Assembly (NCBI GenBank): GCA_022822245.1 | Contig: JAJECB010000170.1 | Location: 1 to 11,465, forward strand | Source: Gammaproteobacteria bacterium | Lineage (GTDB): Bacteria > Pseudomonadota > Gammaproteobacteria > HK1 | DNA: 11,465 bases | Direction of reading: 5' to 3' | Shown here: positions 5,855 to 11,465 of the stretch, piece after piece | Numbering within the stretch: the first letter of the stretch is position 1 | Layout: every line of letters starts with the position of its first letter | Made by a program: the position numbers and the translations under genes | The notes under the pieces: model-generated | The model's database searches: none | What the model saw: only the letters and a program-made list of their open reading frames with translations | Told to the model about the DNA's origin: nothing

Positions 5855-7114
5855 ATGCCGGCTGTCAATTCCCAGGTTCTGGTCTGGGCGCGAGAGACCG
5901 CAGGCCTGACTCTGCACGAGGCTGCGGCGAAGGTCGGCATCCGAGGCGCCCGCGGCGTAGCCGCCGTGGATCGGCTCGCCGCGCTGGAACGGGGTGACGA
6001 GAGGCCCACCCGGCCGATGCTGGTCAAGATGGCGCGCCAGTACCGGCGCCCTCTCCTTGCCTTTTACCTGAATGGTCCCCCGCGGCGCGACGACGGCGGT
6101 CCGGAGTTCCGTACGCTGCCCGGGGCCGGTTCCCCGAAAACGGATGCTCTGGTGAGTGCCCTAGTGCGCCGGCTACGGAGTCGCCAGAGCATGGTGCGGG
6201 CTGCGATGGAAGCGGAGGATGAAGCGGATCCGCTGCCGTTCGTTGGCGCGCTCGCGAGGCGCATCGGCGGCGATGCGGGGTTGAAGGAACTGCTTCAACG
6301 CCGGACGGACCGCATGCGGTTGACGCAGCTCGCGGTGAAGATGCTCGCGAGACTGTTTGGCGAGGATCTCCGCCCCGCGCGCTGCTACGCGGAGCCGACG
6401 GCTGAAGACTTGTTCCGTCTGCTCCGGGCAAGAGCAGAGGCGTCGGGCGTGTTCGTGCTCCTCGCTGGTGACCTAGGGAGCCACCATACGGCCCTGGATG
6501 TGGTCGTCTTCCGCGGGTTCGCTCTCGCCGACGACATGGCCCCATTCGTCATCATCAATTCCAATGACTCCAAGCCTGCGTGGTCGTTCACCCTCCTGCA
6601 CGAAATGACCCATCTCCTGCTCGGTCGATCGGGCTTCGGCGGCACCTTTGCCGCGAGAGGCATCGAGAGGTTGTGCAACGATGTCGCGTCGGAGTGGCTG
6701 CTTCCGTCGAGTGTTCTCGATCAGATTGCCATCCCGTTGGGGGCCGACACCGATGAACAGCAGAGCTGCATCGCACGGTTCTCTCGCGAGCGAAATCTCA
6801 GCCGGACCATGGTCGCCTACCGTCTGTTGTGCGCTGACCGCATCGATCGGGCGACTTTCCGGCGACTGCGAGCGCGATACCGGGAGCATTGGCGGCAAGC
6901 CCGAGATCGGCAGCGGGCGAAGAATCGAGACTCCGATGGTGGTCCGACCTACTATGTTGTGCGACGGCACCGGGCAGGACCGCGACTGCTCGACTTCACC
7001 CGCCGAATGCTGGATTCGCGCGCCTTGTCCACCACCAAGGCGGCCAGGATCCTCGGAGTCAAACCTTCACACGTCGGCGAGATGGTTCGCCCGAGTACCC
7101 CCCGACAGACGTAA
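5855..7114 (+). CDS. XRE-family regulator fused to ImmA/IrrE zinc metallopeptidase
   Basis: A 419-residue cytoplasmic protein. Residues about 5-70 form an XRE-type helix-turn-helix (QVLVWARETAGLTLHEAAAKVG, then LAALERGDERPTRPMLVKMA). Residues about 195-285 are the ImmA/IrrE peptidase: LLHEMTHLLL carries the zinc site HEMTH (249-253), followed by GIERLCNDVASEWLLP with acidic ligand candidates E271 and E280. The rest is helical, ending in a second small helix-turn-helix-like segment (TTKAARILGVKPSHVGEM, 393-410). The frame runs back to 5684, but 5855 is the first start giving the standard XRE opening. It is divergent from the MazF-type pair, 160 bp away. The next gene, nine bases downstream, is a DUF4411 remnant; XRE-ImmA genes commonly pair with DUF4411 and are thought to regulate it as an antitoxin. 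The active-site residues are intact. Third codon positions look less GC-biased than in neighbours, by eye only. Confidence 0.93.
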   Translation: MPAVNSQVLVWARETAGLTLHEAAAKVGIRGARGVAAVDRLAALERGDERPTRPMLVKMARQYRRPLLAFYLNGPPRRDDGGPEFRTLPGAGSPKTDALVSALVRRLRSRQSMVRAAMEAEDEADPLPFVGALARRIGGDAGLKELLQRRTDRMRLTQLAVKMLARLFGEDLRPARCYAEPTAEDLFRLLRARAEASGVFVLLAGDLGSHHTALDVVVFRGFALADDMAPFVIINSNDSKPAWSFTLLHEMTHLLLGRSGFGGTFAARGIERLCNDVASEWLLPSSVLDQIAIPLGADTDEQQSCIARFSRERNLSRTMVAYRLLCADRIDRATFRRLRARYREHWRQARDRQRAKNRDSDGGPTYYVVRRHRAGPRLLDFTRRMLDSRALSTTKAARILGVKPSHVGEMVRPSTPRQT

Positions 7115-7123
7115 CGGCGGATC

Positions 7124-7291
7124 GTGCTCTACCTGCTCGACGCCAACGTCCTCATTGATGCCAATCGGGACTATTATCCTCTCGCCCGTGTACCAGAATT
7201 CTGGGAGTGGCTGCTCGATCGGCCGAACAGAGACCAAGTGAAGATCCCGCGCGAGATGTTCGAAGAGACTCTCGGTGAGAATTGCTGCTAG
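7124..7291 (+). pseudogene. Truncated DUF4411 (PIN-like toxin) gene, N-terminal part only
   Basis: GTG at 7124, nine bases after the ImmA stop, opens a 55-residue frame. It begins LYLLDANVLIDANRDYYPLA, continues RVPEFWEWLL and VKIPREMFEE, and ends ...LGENCC at TAG. This matches the start of DUF4411 proteins, which are PIN-like and roughly three times longer. The first PIN acidic residue (D6) and the second (E48) are present; the later acidic residues and most of the fold are missing. No continuation is found in the other two frames before the hsdR gene ends at 7338, so this is a deletion or recombination end rather than a simple frameshift. It would be the toxin of the XRE-ImmA pair. A nuclease is unlikely to fold from this piece. 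Confidence 0.82.
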
Positions 7292-7337
7292 GCATGCGTT
7301 GCGGCCCGAGCCGTGGAAGGATGACCCCGGAGCCCTC

Positions 7338-10300
7338 CTACGCGGCCCAGCGGTCGGAGAATGCCTCGGCCTGCTCGAGCACCGTTCGGGTGACCTCGTT
7401 CAGACGGTCGCGTGGGTAGCCGTGCTTGCGAAGGATCCGCTTGACGAGGCGTCGGATGTGGGCGCGCACGTTCTCGCGAAGGGTCCAGTCGATCCGGACG
7501 TTGGCGCGGACCGTCGCGAGGAGTTCGCGGGCGATCGTGCGGAGCGTGTCGTCGTCGAGAACCTGGTCGGGGCCGTCCTTCGCTGCGAGTGCGTCGTAGA
7601 ACGCGAGCTCCTCCTCGGAGAGCCCCAGCGCCTCGCCGCGAGCGCCGGCTTCGCGGACTTCGCGGGCGAGCTCGATGAGCTCCTCGATGACCTGCGCTGC
7701 CTCGAGCGCCCGGTTCCCGTAGCGGCGGATCGTCGCTTCGAGCATCTCGGCGAAGGAGCGGGCCTGGACGACGTTGTGACGCCGGCGCGCTGCGACCTCT
7801 CCTTCGAGGAGCTTGCGCAGTAACTCGACGGCTACGTTTCGGTGTTCCATGCCGCGCACTTCGGCGAGGAACTCCTCGGAGAGGACGGAGATGTCCGGCT
7901 TGTCGAGCCCAGCCGCAGCGAAGATGTCCACCACTCCTTCGGACGACACCGAGCGCGAGACGATCTGGCGAATGGCGTGGTCGAGCTCCTCCGCGGGGCG
8001 GGCGGTCCCGGGCGCGCGCTTGGCGAGTGCGCCTTGAACCGCCTGGAAGAAGGCCACATCGTCACGGATCCGGACCGTCTCCTCGTGGGGGACCGCGAGC
8101 GCGAAGGCCTGACTGAGCTCGCGCACGGCCCGGAGGAATCGGGTCTTGCCGTTCTTCTGCGCGAGGATGTGCTCCTGCGCGGCGGGCAGCAGGCGGAGCC
8201 GTTCGGTTGGTGTTCCATCGGTCCATGGAAAGCGGTCGAAGCCGTGGAACAGGGCGCAGCAGATCTCGTACTTCTCGAGCATCACCGCGACGGCCTCGGA
8301 CTGGTCCACCGTCGTTCGACCCTGACCCCCGCCCTCCGTGTAGGTCGCGAGCGCCTGCTTCAGTTCGGACGCGATCCCGAGGTAGTCCACGACGAGGCCG
8401 CCCGGCTTGTCCCGGAAGACCCGGTTGACCCGAGCGATCGCCTGCATCAGGCCGTGGGCCCGCATCGGCTTGTCCACGTACATCGTGTGAAGACTCGGCG
8501 CGTCGAACCCGGCCAGCCACATGTCGCGCACGATGACGATCTGGAACGGATCCTCGGGATCGCGGAACCGCGTCGCCAGCTTCTCGCGCCGAGTCTTGTT
8601 CCGGATGTGGGGTTGCCAGTCCGGTGGATCCGAGGCGCTCCCGGTCATCACGACCTTGACGCGGCCGTGGTCGTCGTCCCCACCATGCCAGTCTGGACGA
8701 AGCCCTGTCAGCCGCCGGTAGAGGGCCACGCAGATGCGACGGCTCATGCACACCACCATCGCCTTGCCCTCCAGAACCTTGAGGCGCTCCTCGAAGTGCG
8801 CGACGATGTCCTCCGCGACCAGCCTCAGACGCGGAGCCGCGCCCACGACGGCTTCGAGCTGAGCCCACTTCCGCTTCAGGTTCTCCCTGCGGGTGTCCTC
8901 CTCGCCCTCGGTCACCTCCTCGAAATCCGGATCGATCCGCGGTCGCTCGGCCTCGTCCAGAGTCAGCTTCGCGAGCCGGCTCTCGTAGTAGATCGGGACC
9001 GTGGCCCCGTCCTCGACAGATCGCTCGATGTCGTAGATGCTGATCGTGTCGCCGAACACGGCCCGCGTGCTCGCGTCCGCCAGCTCGATCGGAGTGCCGG
9101 TGAAGCCGAGGAACGAGGCGCGGGGAAGCGCGTCCCGCATGTGGCGGGCGTAGCCATCAATGAAGTCGTACTGGCTGCGGTGCGCTTCGTCCGCGATCAC
9201 GACGATGTTCCGGCGCCGCGACAGCACCGGGTGGCGATCCCCCTTCGTCTCGGGAAAGAACTTCTGGATCGTGGTGAAGACCACACCGCCCTGCCGGACA
9301 TTCAGCCGGGCTCGCAGATCGGCTCGATTGGCGGCCTGGACCGGGGGCTGACGCAGAAGATCCTGACAGCGCGAGAAGGTGCCGAAGAGCTGATCGTCGA
9401 GGTCGTTCCGGTCGGTGAGCACGACCAGCGTCGGGTTCTCCATGGCAGGCTCGCGGATGATCCGGCCGGCATAGAACGCCATCGTGAGGCTCTTCCCGGA
9501 GCCCTGCGTGTGCCAGACCACCCCGATACGCCGGTCCCCCGGCTCGCCGCCGGCTTGGGCCCCCGTCGAGTACTGACGGCGGGCCTCGGCGGCCTGATCC
9601 GCTTCCTTCCGCAGCGCAGCCGCCCGCAGGGTCTCCTGGACCGCGGCCTCGACGGCGTGGACCTGGTGGTAGCCCGCCAGCTTCTTGGCCAGCTTGCCGC
9701 TGCCGTCGTCGTCGAACACGACGAAGTCCCGAGCCAGCGACAGCAGCCGCGCGTGGTCGCAGGCGCCCTGGAGCAGCACTTCCAGTTGGAGCTGATGCGG
9801 TCCCGCCTCGGTCCGACCGCCGATCGTGCGCCACGGCTTGAACCACTCCCGGCCCGCGGTGAGGGTGCCGATCCGGGCCTCGATTCCATCGGACGCCACG
9901 AGGGCCACATTGAACGCGAACAGGTTCGACAGTTCCGCCTTGTAGGTCTGGAACTGGCGCCAAGCCGTCCAGACGGTGGCTTTCTCGTCCGCCGGGTTCT
10001 TCAGCTCGATGAGGACCAGCGGCAGGCCGTTCACGAAGAGCACGATGTCCGGGCGGCGTTCCTGCTCGCCTTCAACCACGGTGAACTGGTTCACGGCCAG
10101 GAAGTCGTTCCCCTCCGGCCTCTCGTAGTCGAGGACGGTGACCTGAGCACCGCGCATCGCGCCGCCCCGCGCCCGGTACTCAACGGTGATGCCTTCCACC
10201 AGCATCCCGTGGAGCGCGCGGTTCCGAGCTTCGAGCGTGGCGCCTTCCGGTCGGGTCAGCCTGCCGAGCGCGTCGTGCAGCGCCCCGGACGGCAGATCCG

Positions 10301-10523
10301 GGTTCAACCGGTCGAGAGCATGTCGCAGCCGCCCCTCCAGGACGACCTCCCGATAGTAGGCTCGCTCCGAACTGGCCCCGCCCGGAGAGATGTCGGGGCC
10401 ATGCGCGACGCTCCAACCGAACTCCGCCAACCACTCCAGCGCAGCGGCCTCGACCTCCGACTCCGTGACCCTCCGTAACGGTGGGCCACCCCGGCTGGAC
10501 TCACGCATCATCGCGCCCATCAT
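7338..10523 (-). CDS. hsdR: Type I restriction enzyme R (HsdR) subunit
   Basis: A 1061-residue, full-length motor and nuclease subunit of a type I restriction complex. It translocates DNA with ATP and cuts when blocked. The N-terminal PD-(D/E)xK nuclease shows RPDI (D159) and IELK (E173, K175). Helicase motifs: Walker A HTQGSGKS (338-345), DEAH (445-448), TGTP (475-478), [11 protein letters not shown] (666-676) and [10 protein letters not shown] (694-703). The C-terminal helical region (about 780-1061) would dock on the HsdM/HsdS methylase. Start 10523 is chosen for GAGGAGG nine bases upstream; the frame is open to 10544, and ATGs at 10511 and 10508 are alternatives. It overlaps the upstream unknown gene by 23 bp, so translation is probably coupled. 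No frameshift or lost catalytic residue is seen. It should be functional if hsdM and hsdS lie beyond the right edge. Confidence 0.97.
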   Translation of the reverse strand: MMGAMMRESSRGGPPLRRVTESEVEAAALEWLAEFGWSVAHGPDISPGGASSERAYYREVVLEGRLRHALDRLNPDLPSGALHDALGRLTRPEGATLEARNRALHGMLVEGITVEYRARGGAMRGAQVTVLDYERPEGNDFLAVNQFTVVEGEQERRPDIVLFVNGLPLVLIELKNPADEKATVWTAWRQFQTYKAELSNLFAFNVALVASDGIEARIGTLTAGREWFKPWRTIGGRTEAGPHQLQLEVLLQGACDHARLLSLARDFVVFDDDGSGKLAKKLAGYHQVHAVEAAVQETLRAAALRKEADQAAEARRQYSTGAQAGGEPGDRRIGVVWHTQGSGKSLTMAFYAGRIIREPAMENPTLVVLTDRNDLDDQLFGTFSRCQDLLRQPPVQAANRADLRARLNVRQGGVVFTTIQKFFPETKGDRHPVLSRRRNIVVIADEAHRSQYDFIDGYARHMRDALPRASFLGFTGTPIELADASTRAVFGDTISIYDIERSVEDGATVPIYYESRLAKLTLDEAERPRIDPDFEEVTEGEEDTRRENLKRKWAQLEAVVGAAPRLRLVAEDIVAHFEERLKVLEGKAMVVCMSRRICVALYRRLTGLRPDWHGGDDDHGRVKVVMTGSASDPPDWQPHIRNKTRREKLATRFRDPEDPFQIVIVRDMWLAGFDAPSLHTMYVDKPMRAHGLMQAIARVNRVFRDKPGGLVVDYLGIASELKQALATYTEGGGQGRTTVDQSEAVAVMLEKYEICCALFHGFDRFPWTDGTPTERLRLLPAAQEHILAQKNGKTRFLRAVRELSQAFALAVPHEETVRIRDDVAFFQAVQGALAKRAPGTARPAEELDHAIRQIVSRSVSSEGVVDIFAAAGLDKPDISVLSEEFLAEVRGMEHRNVAVELLRKLLEGEVAARRRHNVVQARSFAEMLEATIRRYGNRALEAAQVIEELIELAREVREAGARGEALGLSEEELAFYDALAAKDGPDQVLDDDTLRTIARELLATVRANVRIDWTLRENVRAHIRRLVKRILRKHGYPRDRLNEVTRTVLEQAEAFSDRWAA

Positions 10524-11465
10524 CCCGCATGACCTCCTCGACACGCGGGTTCAGCAGTCGCCATCGCTGGCCCATCCGTTCGAGATCCCCCGAACACACG
10601 ACCGGCGCACGATCCTTATGTGCCTGAACGGCTCGCTCATAGTCTCGACGCTCCAGGAGGGCCGTGACGGAGTGCCGGCTGCCCCCGATGGACGTTGCCA
10701 GCCGGATCGTACCGTCCTCTTCGCCCTCGCCACGAGCCAGCAGTCGAACGTACCCGATCAGACGGATATCGGGCCGTGGCGCCCGCTCCCGCAGCGAGCG
10801 CGCCGCCTCCCGGAGGAGGGGAGCATCCGTTCGGCCGAAACGTATGGCGCGCTGTGGCTGTGTCACCGGCCGGGTCCGAGCCCACGAGACGCTCACATCC
10901 AGCGTCGGGAACGAGCTGAGGATCCGGGTCAGCGCCTCGCACAGATTGGCGCTCACTCCACGCTCCACAGCTTCCCCGAACGCATCCTCATCGCCGGCGG
11001 CAGTCCGCTCCGAAGCGAGGCGCGCGGCGCGCAGGGCCTCCATGCATCGAAGTGTGAGACGCCGCTCGATGGGCGCGTCTCGCTCGTCCACTCTCGGCAG
11101 CAGCACCCCGACCGGTGGGGGCACGACCGGCATCAGAAGAGTGACGACGAAGCTCCCCTGATCCGTCTGTCCGAGCCGCACTCCCGCCACGAGATCGGTC
11201 GCGTTGCGATTCGCTCCGGCGCGATAGACGGCCTTGCCCTCGCCCAGGGAACACGCCGCCGCGAGCAACATGTCACGGGCGCCGCGGACGAGTTCGACGC
11301 CCTCGTCGAGCGCCACGCTTCCGTCCTCGCTCTCTCCTGTCCGGATCCGAACGACATCGCGATCTGCTGTCACCAGTGCCCGATACACGCTCAATTCGTT
11401 CTGCCGCACGACGGAGGCGAATGTCTCAATCAGTCCCGCCACGACGCTCGCATAGTCACCGAGGC
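10501..11465 (-). CDS. Unknown protein overlapping hsdR (5'-partial at window edge)
   Basis: The frame ends at TGA 10501-10503 and is open to the right edge, giving 320 visible residues. GTG at 11442 could be a start, but the codons before it (LGDYASV) read on without a stop, so the gene probably begins outside. No catalytic motif or membrane segment is recognised. Notable stretches are [22 protein letters not shown] in the middle, and a C-terminal beta-rich part ([37 protein letters not shown]) that looks like a small barrel. Genes with a similar LGQTxxGSFV segment are, to my memory, seen as uncharacterised genes near type I restriction loci; this needs a search. The stop lies 23 bp inside hsdR, and the hsdR ribosome binding site lies in its coding sequence, so it belongs to the same operon and likely aids or regulates restriction. 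That role is inference. Confidence 0.85.
   Translation of the reverse strand, partial: LGDYASVVAGLIETFASVVRQNELSVYRALVTADRDVVRIRTGESEDGSVALDEGVELVRGARDMLLAAACSLGEGKAVYRAGANRNATDLVAGVRLGQTDQGSFVVTLLMPVVPPPVGVLLPRVDERDAPIERRLTLRCMEALRAARLASERTAAGDEDAFGEAVERGVSANLCEALTRILSSFPTLDVSVSWARTRPVTQPQRAIRFGRTDAPLLREAARSLRERAPRPDIRLIGYVRLLARGEGEEDGTIRLATSIGGSRHSVTALLERRDYERAVQAHKDRAPVVCSGDLERMGQRWRLLNPRVEEVMRDDGRDDA
10533..10539 (-). promoter_or_regulatory. hsdR ribosome binding site within the upstream gene
   Basis: GAGGAGG on the minus strand lies nine bases before ATG 10523 and inside the last codons of the upstream frame. It decides 10523 over the later ATGs at 10511 and 10508 and implies translational coupling. 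Confidence 0.45.

Noticed and set aside
7292..7337. Attachment site or terminator between the DUF4411 remnant and hsdR
   Set aside because: No repeat matching another place in the window and no hairpin with a T-run were seen in these 46 bases.
7842..10478. Open frame of 878 codons on the plus strand opposite hsdR
   Set aside because: It is a mirror of a high-GC gene with strong third-position bias. The minus-strand frame has all HsdR motifs, while this one shows low-complexity Arg/Leu/Val/Asp-rich sequence with no domain.

Overview
This is a high-GC, gene-dense bacterial segment. An exported protein that fuses a TolB-type propeller to a metallohydrolase, together with high-GC coding and very short or absent 5' leaders, would fit a Gemmatimonadota-like bacterium. 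That placement is an inference from gene style only, since no phylogenetic marker gene is present.

Left part (1-2324, + strand). The window opens with the 3' end of an unrecognised gene (3-164). A decayed, frameshifted remnant resembling an IS1634/IS4-type transposase C-terminus follows (172-458), then about 180 bp without a gene. Next is a compact two-gene unit: a small protein with one membrane segment and an 11-residue-repeat coiled coil (638-1123), and 58 bp later an Orc/Cdc6-like AAA ATPase (1182-2324). Both have a -10-like hexamer six bases before an ATG, in nearly the same 15-base context. This suggests leaderless transcription at the ATPase start and at an internal start of the small gene.

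Middle part (2433-7291). A large secreted protein, a PD40/TolB propeller fused to a CehA/McbA-like metal-dependent hydrolase, lies on the minus strand, convergent with the ATPase. Behind it, also on the minus strand, is a type II toxin-antitoxin pair: a ribbon-helix-helix antitoxin and a MazF/PemK toxin, with the stop and start codons overlapping. A small palindrome overlaps a -10-like box just upstream of the antitoxin. Divergent from this pair runs an XRE-ImmA/IrrE regulator-protease gene, followed 9 bp later by the first third of a DUF4411 PIN-like gene. This second toxin-antitoxin-like locus therefore keeps its regulator but has lost most of its putative toxin.

Right part (7338-11465, minus strand). 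A complete type I restriction HsdR subunit is translationally overlapped by an upstream gene of unknown function that runs off the right edge. The hsdM and hsdS genes are not in the window and, if present, should lie beyond 11465.

Taken together, a MazF-type locus, a broken ImmA-DUF4411 locus, a type I restriction locus with an uncharacterised partner, and an IS remnant look like an accessory or defence island. The two best candidates for something not well described are the membrane coiled-coil plus AAA ATPase pair and the unknown protein overlapping hsdR.
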